Source: Toxotes chatareus (taxonomy: Eukaryota; Chordata; Actinopteri; Toxotidae). From it: a stretch of 64,000 nt of DNA. The DNA is taken from the NCBI GenBank assembly GCA_016801885.1, contig CM028882.1, positions 124,001-188,000 on the forward strand. The letters are read 5' to 3'. Each line of letters begins with the position of its first letter. Positions within the stretch are counted from its first letter, which is position 1. Shown in pieces: positions 1-11,400 of the stretch. Both the position numbers and the translations under genes were made by a program. The notes beneath the pieces were generated by a model. The model searched no databases, was not told the origin of the DNA, and worked only from the letters and a program-made list of their open reading frames with translations.

Positions 1-141
1 CAGGCAAAAGCTGAGCCTATCCCAATTGCTTTGGCTCTTCCTCAGAGCCTTGGGGACTGGAACTCTGTGGCGCGAATGATCCAGCAGCAACACAGGGAGT
101 GGAAGAGGAGCGTGAGGAAAGATGATGATTATCTATTTTAA
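1..141 (+). CDS. possible 3' end of an upstream gene, unidentified
   Basis: Frame 1 is open from the window edge to a TAA at 139-141 and gives a coding-like, charged C-terminus (key stretch DWNSVARMIQQQHREWKR). A pyrimidine-rich acceptor (CTCTTCCTCAG) ends at 45, so the last exon could start at 46. I do not recognise the protein. A second open stretch at about 190-397 (+) follows an acceptor-like TTAACAG, but no splice with consistent phase joins the two. It could be the tail of the gene upstream of tjp2, a pseudogene, or chance. The mammalian neighbour FXN is not recognisable here. Confidence 0.2.
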   Translation, partial: QAKAEPIPIALALPQSLGDWNSVARMIQQQHREWKRSVRKDDDYLF

Positions 142-2126
142 TGGTGAGAGAGATTTGAGAATGAATAGAATCTGATTCATCCTTAACAGCCAATTTGTGT
201 ATGACCTGCTCTCTCAAGCTATGCAGGAAGGCCCCCTGAACGCTGGATTGTTCCAGTCTGAATCCCCTGCTACAGTACAAAACTCCACAGAAAACTCAGC
301 CATTCTCCTGGAGCCCTGTCAGAAAGAGAATAGCTTCCGGGGAACACCCTTTCCTTGCACTGGATGGTCAAATACATTTTGTAAAGTTCATCAGTGAAAG
401 CAGAAGTATGCTTTTCCATACTGCCGTATACTCCTGTAGCTAAATCCAAGGCATTGGTAGCTAAAGTGGGCAGTCACTGGCTAAACACTAGAGAACACTG
501 GAAAACCCACCAGGTTCTGGAAAGATTGATTGATTGATTTACTGGAAATGGCAGAAGGAGACTTGAAGGCAGCAGGATGGGTAGTGAGAATTGGGCAGGC
601 CATATGTGAAACCATGGTAGTGAAACTATCGAGGGGAATCCAGGTAGACTTTTTACACTGACCCTGGGATGGTTTTAGATTCTTCACTAGAGTGGCTCTG
701 TGGATTTGAAAGGCCGTATTTACAAAGCATCTCATATGGAAATGTCACACAGTAACACCTCAACAGCCTTCTCTCAATTCTCAAATTTAATTTTCAACCT
801 TATGGCACTACAAAACATTGTTCAATGCCTGATTTGCATGACACTGTGTGTCTGTGACACACAGCATGGTGTGAAACTCAGTGGATAAGCTACCATTCTG
901 ATTTGTATGGAGGGAGACACCCAAATGCAGATTATACAGGCGACTCAGCTGCTGCAGAGATTCCAGGTTACACTGTGTCACATCCTGCACAATAACATCC
1001 TAATGTTGTGTAGGTGTATCAGAGGAAGCATACTGTTATTTATCACAGACCACTAAATGTCAAAGTGTGGATAGGACACTTCAGCACCCTCATCCAATCT
1101 GAAAAGAATGAAACAAGATTTCTGTGGGAGTTTCACTGTTCCTCACTGTTTTTAATACAGCAGTTTTTTTTCTGGCCTCTGGATCATCTTGTAGCTGTAC
1201 TCTGAGATAGATCAGTGATTTCAGAAATCAGTGAAGCTCTGTTGGCTAACCTACACCTAATGTGGTCATTTCCAATGCAGCTGTGTATGTACATTTTGGT
1301 GTTTCACAACTCTCTGGTTTCATACAATGTGCAACACTGAAGCTTTTAAGCTTTTCTATACTGTTTACCCATTCCATCTACTGATCCTATATAGTTCGTC
1401 CCATTTAAAACCTCTTTGGCAGAACTCAGTCTTTGTGGGAGAAGGAGAGGAGAAAGACAGCCAAGTGGATCAAAGGTTGAGCTTATGACAAAATGACAAA
1501 AATTATTCTCATTGTCACTGAGGAACACAAAATATTCCTGCTTATACAACTGCTGCTTTAGGCTCTGTACTCTGAAGAAGGACATTACAATGTGAAGTTA
1601 TTTTTCAGGAGAGCACACATAACAACACGTATGTTCTCCTGAAAGATAACTTTACATTGTAAAGTCCTTCTTGTTGGATGGCCTCAGTGGCTATCTCTGA
1701 AAACCTTTTGTCTTCAATCTTGGCCTTTTCTTCAGATGCTATCTCGTTAAAATCCTGATTATACTGTGAGATCAGAAGCTCAACCAGAACTGTTACCAAT
1801 TTCCTATACACAGTCACACTCACTGCAGTGCCATCACTGCCACCCCATTAAGGTTTTTACTGCAAGAAGGGCCTCACCTTGGCTACAACCTTCTATGGCT
1901 TTATTAGTTTCAGAGCATCAACAGCTCCATTTTAGCCTTGGTTATGCCCATTGTGCTAAGTTATTCTGCTTGGGAATAGTGTTGGTTGTGGTAAATGGCA
2001 TTTCTTTGTGAGTGAAAACATCAGGAAGGAGTAAGAAGTTGTAATTGTCCAGTGCTGAAACTTCCAGATATAACATGAGACAGAACAATTTTTTTTCTGA
2101 TGCACTGTGCTTAGTAGAATGCACTA
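142..2126. other. intergenic, no clear gene
   Basis: No exon with supporting splice sites was found. The stretch holds the long hairpin at 1575-1672 and, overlapping its right arm on the minus strand, a coding-like fragment at about 1690-1823 (key residues EEKAKIEDKRF). That fragment lacks convincing splice sites and is followed upstream by stops, so it is at best a decayed gene piece. The rest shows nothing I can name. Confidence 0.5.
1575..1672. repeat. long imperfect hairpin (about 43-bp arms)
   Basis: The arm at 1575-1620 pairs with the arm at 1630-1672 over about 43 bases with only a few mismatches. Key shared blocks are AAGAAGGAC, TTACAATGT and TTTCAGGAGA, and the loop is about 10 bases. 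The shape fits either the remnant of a fold-back transposon or a small-RNA precursor. No TA, TTAA or 8-bp target duplication is obvious beside it. Confidence 0.6.
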
Positions 2127-2131
2127 CTTTT

Positions 2132-2771
2132 TGTCATGACTAGCCCCTTAGGGGGCTGTTTTCTGAAAACTTTTATGTTTTGAACCCCTTTTTGGACTCT
2201 GGGACTCTTGTCTAGGTTGTTTAGTTTGTTAGTAGTTCCTGTTTTATTTTGAATTCACTGCCCTTGTGTATCTGGTCTTACTTCCTGTCTTTGTCTCGTT
2301 TCCCGCTTTTGTAATTGTTTTCCCCGCCCTAATTGTTTCCACCTGTTTCCCCTTACCTGTTGTGTATATATAGTCTGCGTTTCCCCTTCGCTGGTGTCAG
2401 TTCATTTTTGTCTCATGCTGTGTTTCATGCCGTGTCCCATGATTTTTGTCTAATGTTCTGTCTCATGCCTTTGTCTCTTGTCTCATTTTTAGTCCAGAGA
2501 TCTTGTTTTCCCAAGTCCCCCAAGTCGTGTCCCAGGTCAGGTTTTGTATTAATTTGTTACTTTGTTTCTTGTTAGGTTTTGTTCATTCATTCATTCGTTC
2601 TCCTCGTAAGAGTGATTTTGTGTTCACGTTTTATAACTTTTGTTTTAGTGCCTTTTTCCCCTTTATGGGTGATCTTTGTTGGCTACTTTGTTAGAATTAA
2701 AATTATTATTTTTGACTACGTCTGAGGGGTCGTGCATTTGGGTCCTAGTCCTTGCCTCCCAAGTCGTGACA
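2132..2771 (+). mobile_element. solo LTR of an LTR retrotransposon
   Basis: The 640-bp unit starts TGTCATGAC and ends GTCGTGACA, an almost perfect terminal inverted repeat of TG...CA type. It is flanked by an identical 5-bp duplication CTTTT at 2127-2131 and 2772-2776. A TATA-like TGTATATATAG lies near 2362 and an A-rich ATTAAAATTATT near 2697, as expected for promoter and polyadenylation regions of an LTR. No internal gag or pol remains, so this is a solo LTR left by recombination. The superfamily (Ty3/gypsy is most likely for a 5-bp duplication) is inferred. Confidence 0.8.
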
Positions 2772-2776
2772 CTTTT

Positions 2777-4640
2777 CAGACTGAGCTGAGACATGAGTGA
2801 CCAGAGAACAATGGCAGAAAATCCCCTAATCCAGGAGTGCAAGGACACATTTTTAAATTAATTTCTAAAATTATGTTTTTGCTTTGTCATACATCCCAGA
2901 ATATGAAAAAGTGAAGGGGTCTGAAAACTTTCTGAATGCACTGTATACCAAAGCTGCAAGAGAGGTCCTCCTCTACATGATTGTGTGTGTGTGTGTTTTG
3001 AGTTTTGAAAAAAATGTTCGTTCCAACTTTCAGCACTTACAAAAGTTTAAGATAAAATGTTCAGAGTAAAGATGTGTAATATCTCTGTGTTTAAGAGAAC
3101 GTTGCTGATGCCCTCTCTCCTTTCTGGGGTTTTTCAGTCCAACAGTATTTTGGTATATATTATCTTTATTCATTAATGAATTTAAAATGCACAACCACAT
3201 AACTCTCTTGATCATTAGAAACTTTAAACCAGACACTCAAAAGCGTTACTGCAATCTTTTGTCTTAAAATAATAATATTGGAAACATTTTGTAACTGAAC
3301 AATGGTACTTCCATTCACTCTCCTTTATTTCATCTTACTGTTTGGTGTGTTTCCCTCAGTAGCCTCTAGATGTTGCTGCTTCCCTGTGACGGTAGTCTGA
3401 CTGGTGGCTCTCAGCTCCTGGCACTGTCTTTAGACTGTGCTTACTGTCTGATGCTAAAAGAAAGACACACACCCACACATTGGCTCGTATTAATATCCTG
3501 GAGACTTACCCTAACCCTAACCATAACCAATGACCCAAAAATCTGCTTTTTTTCCCAATCTTGCACACAACTTTTGTCCCCAACTGGACAAGCCGCCCCC
3601 AAGTAACTGGTCTTTAGTCTGAAATTTGTCCTCAAAAGTAGCAAATAACAGAGACACAGCAAGGGCCAAATCACAGCCCATGCTGGGTGAGTTTTCTATG
3701 ACATTTGGCATGGAAATTCAAGGTCAGAAGACAATGGATATGCAGACAGAATCATTACTTCGCCACACTTAATTTAGTAGTCTAACTACATATTCACATT
3801 CTCATTGAACAACTACTGTCATTTGTTTCATGACCTAATCATTGTTGAAGACAGTTTAAAGGTATTAAAACAAAGCTTTAACATGGCATTAAAATATTTA
3901 ACCAAAAGGGAAAGACAGTTCAGAATAAAAATTGTGACAATGATCTTTCATAAACGGATCAATTGTCCGTTATTTTCAATGATAGATATGTTTGCAGATT
4001 TTTTTAATTAATATGTTGGTTTGGTTGTTCTTCCATTCATAATACTTATGCATGAGTAAAAACAATTAGACATGTATCTAATTAAGGCAAAACACCGGCT
4101 TATTATGAGTAAAAAAGAAGTTAAAAAAGGTAAAAAAAAAAAAAAAAAGAGATTTTCACACCTGTAATTAACATGCATCTCAGGTGGTCCGGTCATAAGT
4201 TCAACTCTGAGAATAAGTGTGATTGCATCCAGACAAATTAAGGATTTGATCACAAATTGAGATTTGATCACTCAGACCACATTTGTATGTGGTCTTAAAA
4301 CAAAAGAGAGGAGGGAGAGAGGGTATAATGATGATGATGGCCATTGTACTGAACACACAGTATACACTATATGTTTATATGAGTTGACAAAGGTAGAAGG
4401 CTGATTTCACTGTGTAACCATCACATTCCTAATACATTTCTGATTCTAATCATCTCTACAAAATACTATATGTCTGAATTAAAATATTCTTGTGGCCAGA
4501 GAGGCTAGAAAAGCTGTATGTAAGTGCTGTTCAGATTTCATATTGTGCAGATGTAACCACATGTCACAGATTATTATTACTTGTTTAAATACGGTACAGT
4601 TGAGAACAGTTCGTCAGTTAATGCCCTAGTAACCACTACA
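2777..4640. other. intergenic, no gene seen
   Basis: The stretch is AT-rich and non-coding in appearance. It holds a short CCCTAA-like tract at 3508-3527, an 18-base A run near 4131 and a GT run near 4656. Between 4150 and 4290 there are short palindromic pieces (for example GATTTGATCA twice) suggestive of an old MITE, but no ends can be set. Confidence 0.4.
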
Positions 4641-4659
4641 TTAATTCATTCATTTGTGT

Positions 4660-6345
4660 GTGTGTGTGTAAAAAATGCTGCAATAACTACCAGCAAACCC
4701 TCAAAGAGGGTCATGGTGTCAGAATGAGAGTCTGGACACAGGGAACCCAAAGTTGACCATAGCTTATTATAAAACCAAAGGAACTGTGCTGGTCCATGCT
4801 GGTCCAGGGACACCAGGCCAGTCTCAACTTGTCTGAGAAGCTGTTTCACCAGCTGATAAAAGAAGTGGACAGGGACAGACCCAGATATCACTGACCCAGC
4901 AGACACAGAAGAGTCAGTGTGAGGGGAGGAGAGAGAACCACAGGAAAAGAAACACCCTGACTGTTCTCAACAACATCTAGCAACTGAGAAACGAGATCCA
5001 GCAGATGAAAGAAGACCATCAAAAGAATACTGATGATCTCTGACAGACCATTTACACAATCTAGGACACCAGTCTGCAAGTCCAGATGGCCAGATGAAGG
5101 AGAACACAGAAAGCAGAGGAGCCTCAGAAGATTGCTAGAACACATGAAGAATCTTTTGAATCTTTGAAAACTAAAGAGCCAGATACAGGACAGGAACCAC
5201 TGCAACCCTCTCCGCCATTTCTCAGCCCATATCCCTACCACTGTCTCACAGATGTCTGCCCCACTCTGACTGTTCAGCCCCGGGTAGATATGACCCACAC
5301 CCTTTCTCAGAGCCACTGTTACAGACACAGAGCTCCTTGCTACTGGCCAGGCTGACCCCTCCTCCATGTCTTTAGCTACTGTTCAGTAACAGTTCAGATT
5401 TGGACACAAATGCAAACAGACCAGGAGACAAAGAACAGTTAAAGGACAGTTTATTGTAACTTGAATTGTAGAAGGAACTGATGGATTAGCTTCAAGATCT
5501 GGAATTGGATATGGCAGAGGGGCTGGAAATGGTGGAGCAGAGCAGGTAGCAGAACAGGCTGAATGAACAAAACAGGCAGAAGGGCTGAAGGCAGGGCAGG
5601 GCACGGCAGGCAGCGACAACGGATAAGCAGGTGTAATGACCCTGAGCCACAGGTACAGCATAGAATTAGTGGAGTTCATGGGGGGGAAAAAAGCCAAAAA
5701 AAAAGCAGAGAATTTGGCTATGGTGTCTGTACCGCACTGGTGACTGAACAATCTGAAAGTCTGGATGGATGAGCTGGGGTTTTATACAGCAGACTGTATA
5801 TAGAGTTGATTAGCTGATCAGCTGCAGGTTGAATGGCGGACAAGGGAAACCAGGAGGCCACGCCCAGGATACACACACAAACACAGAGTGACAGACTGGG
5901 CACAAACATGAAACACTAGGAAGGGGGAAATGACAGGAGAACTCAGGGAAGAGGGAGAGACGTTAACATAACCGAGTTAATGGTGGCACAATACCTGACT
6001 GCCGTGACGGACAGAAAACAGGAAAACACTGACAATGTAGAGACTAAGTAGACACATGCAGGCCATAGAAACAGGCTGTGACAGGTTGAACAGACCGTCC
6101 TGTGTTCACTTTCTCATAAAAGAGAAATCGAGACAGAATCTTACTTGAACTTGAATTGAACCCATTTGTTATTTAATGCTTTTTATCATACTGTATTTGA
6201 TATAATGGTTTCCATTTCCATTACTGTTGCTAAACATCTGACAGTGACTTTTTTGTCAGTAATTTTCTGTACTGATTTGGCAATATTGGTTTCTGACCTG
6301 TTACGCCAATAAAGCTCATTTGATTTTGATTTTTTTCTTTTTTCA
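4660..6345 (+). mobile_element. probable LINE-like 3' end (decayed)
   Basis: The right end has the layout of a non-LTR element: an AT-rich 3' region finishing with GCCAATAAAGCTCATTTGA (AATAAA at 6308-6313) and then a T-rich GATTTTGATTTTTTTC tail. This tail is common at the 3' ends of teleost LINEs. The region to its left (4680-5370 and 5400-6080) is repeat-like, rich in CAGA and GGAGA words, with only broken frames. Whether all of it is one element cannot be decided here; only the last 250 bases are reasonably supported. Confidence 0.4.
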
Positions 6346-7289
6346 TCTGTGAGAGGGAGAGAGGCAGAGTGACAAGAAAAGCACCAAAGAATCTAATTAC
6401 TGTGACTTAAAATAATTACATAACATCTGTACTCAGTGTTTGCAATATAGTAATTTACATTTACACATCCCTCAAAAAACAAGCTGCAATACATCAAGTA
6501 TAGTCAACTTATCGCCCATCCCTATATTCTATCTCTACTATAGTCTATATTCTATTTTTTTTGTGTGTCTGAGGTGGGACTTGGACACAAGATCAAGATC
6601 AAGGGGTTACAAAATCATCAGAGATCTGGGACCACTGATTATCCGCAACCAAGTTCATGGCAAACTGTTGTGTTGTACTGCATTGTAACCTCTAACATTT
6701 TCACATTGTATCTGCGTGGAGATGAATGAATGAAATCAATGAAATGAATAGGGAAATACTGTTTTGACTTTCTAAAAATACATTGAGCTTATAATGTATC
6801 CTGTTAATTATGTACACATAATATTCAACTCTTTGAATTCACTGCTTTTTGGAGATACTTCAGAAATTGTGGATGTGGTAAGTAGTACTGATGATGCTGA
6901 GGATACACTAGACAGTTGCATTTGATTATAGTGCATTTGGTGTCACTCACACATACTCAAACATGTAGACTCTTTCCCATTCTGGAAAACTGTTGTCAGA
7001 CTTTTGTATGCAATGTGTTAAAGCAATAAGACAAAAAAAAAATGTTTGGAACATAATTAGGTTCTGAAAATAAAGTCTAACTTTACGTTCAGCTCTCCCT
7101 CTACAGCTGGGTTCATCTTCATGACCACATAAATCTGAGCCATAAAGAGCCACAAAATCAGCAAAACTATACCCACAGCTGCTTCATTATTTGTGGGTAT
7201 AGGATGATAAATCTCAGTGTGACTGGCAGAAAGGATGCAGTTTCCGTCAGAACAAAAAGCACAGCAGAACTAGTTTATATGGTGGATTT
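6346..7289. other. tjp2 5' flank, no gene seen
   Basis: AT-rich non-coding DNA with no long frame and no recognised repeat. Base composition rises in GC from about 7290 onward, which marks the start of the promoter region. Confidence 0.4.
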
Positions 7290-7721
7290 AGCAGGACAGA
7301 GAGTTCGGCCGCTTTAAGAAAACACTGCTGCCTGTGGAGATACACTTCAGTCCAGATATTCCTACAGCTGTGGTGTGTTTACCTAATTTACACGTGATGG
7401 TCTGAAGTGCTGCCACCGCCAGCAAATATAAAACAATGGTTCAAGTGAAGGAAACAGGAAATATGAGTTTCCATGACTGCCGTGCTATCGCAGCGGCAGT
7501 GTGATCCGACAGTTGTTGTGCTGGTCGGACGGACCTCCCTCTTTCTGTCTGCTGGCTCCAGTGGGCTGTCCGCCCGCAGGAAGACAAGCTACGAGGGCGG
7601 AGATATATTTCATTTCAGAAACTAGCCACCGAGTCAACTATCGCCCGAATCCACACGACTTTAAGGTTTAACCGCGACGACAGAGCGCCTGTTCAGACCC
7701 GAGACCCGAGGAGAAAGCAGA
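7290..7721 (+). promoter_or_regulatory. tjp2: tjp2 promoter 1 and 5'UTR region
   Basis: This stretch precedes the first coding exon and, from about 7480, is clearly richer in GC and CpG than the surrounding AT-rich DNA (for example CGGACGGACC, GAGGGCGGAG, CGCGACGACAGAGCGCC). No TATA box sits at a fitting distance, consistent with a dispersed CpG promoter. The transcription start cannot be placed. No stop-free extension upstream of the ATG at 7722 argues for a different start. Confidence 0.5.
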
Positions 7722-7781
7722 ATGCCGGTGAAAGGCGGAGGAAGAGCGGCCTCTTCACCGAGCAAGAACGAAAATGTCGGA
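7722..7781 (+). CDS. tjp2: tjp2 exon 1 (start exon, promoter 1)
   Basis: Twenty codons beginning MPVKGGG and ending at a strong donor GTAAGT (7782), phase 0. The start ATG is the first in a GC-rich leader. The MPV start matches the start of the long form of mammalian ZO-2, which supports the choice. It joins the exon at 39056 across a 31-kb intron. Confidence 0.85.
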
Positions 7782-8465
7782 GTAAGTGGCAATCTTCTGC
7801 GTGTGACATGTGTGACGTTCCATTTGCTAACATATAAAAACGTAATAACTCCGCCATAATGCGAACACGTCTCGTCAAAACAGTGGGGGTTGGCGGGGTA
7901 TCTTTCATTTAAAAGCCCCCCTGAAGTGACTGAGGTACGTGTAAGTCAGCTGTACACCTGTTGTGCTTCAGGACAGCCAATACAAAATCTGGTTACATAG
8001 CTGAACTAATGTTTACTTTGCTGCTGCTGTTTCCAGTTGTTTCTCAGCCTGTAACTTGAGAAACTGGGAACTTTTACCAAAGTCCAGTGACTCTGACCCT
8101 GCAGAGTCTCTGACCCAGTAGAGATTATGACCCCGTAGAGACTGTGATCCTGTCCACTCTGACATCTGTGATGTGGTGGGGGTGTGATGTTCTCTGGAGA
8201 TAAGGTCACTTGATGTAATCAGTAGACAACCAGGGAAACGTGTGTGTACAGTATGTGTACAGTATGTACATGTTGCACATATTGTTTATGTGTATGTCAG
8301 TGCAGTGTCACGGATTTCAAAGGTACTAATTTCCTTGTTAATTATGAAAAATTGGATAGATTGAACGAGTAATGTTAAGGGTAGGTGATGATCACACAAT
8401 AACAACTCTGGTGACTGGTCAAGGTTGATTCTTCCTCTTTCTGTGTGTGTTTGTGTGTGTGTGTA

Positions 8466-8498
<33 letters not shown>

Positions 8499-11400
8499 GC
8501 TACCCTAAGGCTCCTTCTGGTCTGGCCGGTTGGGCCCAGTAGGAGACAGGCTTTTCAGATTAATGGAACTCATTAATGGGAAAGGCTGGGTGCTCTGTGT
8601 GTGTGCGTGTGTGGTGGCGGCAGCGGGTGGGGTGCGGGGGGCAATATAGTAGGGTGGTATAGTCTCTGAGCGATCACACTGATGACTCCATGAGAGGCAG
8701 CAGAGTCTTGGTAGTCTAACATTTTGTCTTGAATTCATCTCTCTCAGCCATTTCTCCTTAAACCGTAAACAAACTAGAAAAAAAATTTGTGAAGACAAAG
8801 TGTCTGCTCACTCTCACTGAAAACTTGCAGTTGTAAACAGTAAATAAATCCAAATGTGTTCAAATGCTAAGGCTTTGCTTGTGAAATGATGTTTACAGAG
8901 TTACAGCAGAAGTTAAAACAGATAGGTGGTAGGACATGTCAGGTGAAGTACTGAAAGGGTTTAATATATCCTTGCAAGAGTGCACAGAGAGGAGTTGAAA
9001 TGTCAGCCAATGTGTAATCAGTGAAAGCAGGCCAACTCTCACTTAAAAAATAAGGGATAGAAGGGATGAGGGAAGTAGAGGGACTGCCATGTGGTGTTTA
9101 AGCACTGGAAGCTTTTTATCAAATGCAGTGTAAGCCCTGGAGATAGTTGAAGTGTGCACATTTTAAGCAGTGAAGTGTCGGCTGTATTTAAGCACTGTCA
9201 CAATCACAAATGTCAGATGAGGTGCTAGAAGTGAAAGAAAATGAACTGTTAAAGAACTAACAGTAAAGAAGGTGACTTGTAACGGGTGAAACAGGTGAGT
9301 TTAGCAGTTAGTTAAAGTGTGAATGAAATCAGTTGCAGTGGGAGCTCCAGAAACAGTAGAACTGTCACTTGAAGTGGCAGATGAAGTGCGGTTTAGTGTC
9401 AGCGTCAGTGTCATGTATGAGCTTCAGGAATACTGTGAGCTTGTTGGAGATGTTTTCATCTGCTGATCTTAGAAAATGAAGAAAAGGTTTGTTTTTTTAC
9501 TCTCTGAATAAATGAATGGAGAGTAAGCCTGTGTCTGCTTTCCATCTAATTCAAAAGAAGAAACTCAGCAGCAGTGCATACTGAACTTTGCTAAACACAA
9601 ATCCACTGTACTTCATAATCTGAATCCATTCCCACTCCTGAGCCATGTCTAATCTAGTCAGTACACATTGTTCATTCATAATGAATCTAGCACAGCACCT
9701 TCATGTATTATGGAACATGAAATCATGTTGCAGCTGAGTCCTCTCCTTTCTAACAGAGAAAGGGGAATGTATCATTATATGTACTAGGCATCATTACATT
9801 TTTAAAAATCAGTGGTATTGAAGTATCAGTTACTCCCATGATTTAGTGAGGTCTGCTCATCAGCTTCATTGTGTCTTCTTACAGTAGCATAGAGCCCAGT
9901 TCAGCCCAAGTGACGTATTCAACCCAACACAGCTGGTGATAGTGAACAGGGAGAGCATTCAAACGCTGGCACATATTACATATAAACGGCTGGCACAGTC
10001 AGACACTGATGCTCCACACTCAGTCAGTTTATTAGGAACACTTCACTAATGCAGTCAAGTTCAGACCAGTGTACGACGCCTGAAGATTTCAAATATGCCC
10101 ATCCTAGTTGGTTGTTGTATGAAATGGGTAATTTTTCATGTTATGCTCTTCATCCCTACATTGCGTGCCACCAAGAGATACATGTGATTAATGTGAAAGA
10201 CAGACAAATCATTGAATGAGTAAGTTGGTGGAAGTCCTGTGTTTTGTCTGCTCCTGGATTTATCCCCTGAGCCTGTGTTGTTCTAATTCCAGTTTGTCAT
10301 TATGCTCAGTTTGTAGTTCATTTTTTACTGTCATACTGGGCACCTAGGGTTAGACCTTTAGCCAAGTGTCTGCATTTTTTAATTTATACACGTGACTTCA
10401 TGTGCAAGCAGGAGGCTGAGCCATGTTCTCTATACATTAGTAAAGACCAACACAGCTGTAACACCAAGGTTTCCAGTGAGGCCCAGAGGAGAAAACTTTG
10501 TTACTTAATTATTCTGTTCCCTGAATTCTAGCAGATCTGATTGAGGGCCTTGTCTGTGTGAATACACTCCTTAAAGCTGTAAGATATTCCAGATTCCCTG
10601 ACCAATGTGAAAAGTGCCACATGAGCTCAGACAGCTGCTGGGAGTGGCTGATAAAATTCCTGTGTGTGTCTTTATATCTCTCTCCCTGTGTGTCTGTGTT
10701 TACTGGCACTGCCCTCTGTCCGGGGAATATGTTCAGAGGCCAAGGGTGCGGTGCATTGCTGAAACCCAAGCTAACATCAGGGAAGACCACATTTGGTGCA
10801 GTGCTGGTCTCTGGTCTGTGCATGTGTGCAGGACTTACAGAGCAGCAGAACAGTCAGAGGAGCAAGCAGAGTCTGGTATCATAAAATATTAGAAAATAAG
10901 CGTATGCACACAATGAAGTCAGACAAGAACAAATAACTAATAGAGGGAGGACAGTGCAATGCCAAGTTCACAGATTGTGTTATTGTTTTTACAGTCTACA
11001 CAGTTTTGTGAAAAGTGTCGATCAAAGGTGCATTTATAAACTTAATTCTAAATTATTTATCAGTGATGAATTTTATCCTTCTTTTTTATTTTCATTGGAG
11101 CAGTCCTTTCCCTTTTCATTACCTTTTCATTTCATCCTGAATTGTGAAGCCCTTTGTAAAGTCTGTCTCAACATAAGCGCTATAAATTAACCTGTGATTG
11201 AGGATCCTTCTGCAAATAATAATCGTGACTGAGATATCACATGTATGTGATGAATTAGTGGTGTGGGTGGTATAAATAGCCACAGCTGCATGTAATGACA
11301 GCTGTTCTGTCTGAGAACTTCACCAGTGTGACACAGTCTGTCAAACTGCAGTCAAAGTCATTTTTCACTGACACGTCAGATGGAGCAGGAAAGTAAAAGA

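Noticed and set aside
3508..3527. Possible interstitial telomere (CCCTAACCCTAACCATAACC).
   Set aside because: Only about three degenerate units, and similar words belong to a dispersed intronic repeat elsewhere in the window.
4888..5751. Long minus-strand open frames as a gene.
   Set aside because: Composition is repeat-like, no known motif is seen, and they fall in the LINE-like region.
1..7289. Frataxin (FXN), the mammalian upstream neighbour of TJP2.
   Set aside because: No frame on either strand resembles frataxin; gene order may differ or it lies outside the window.
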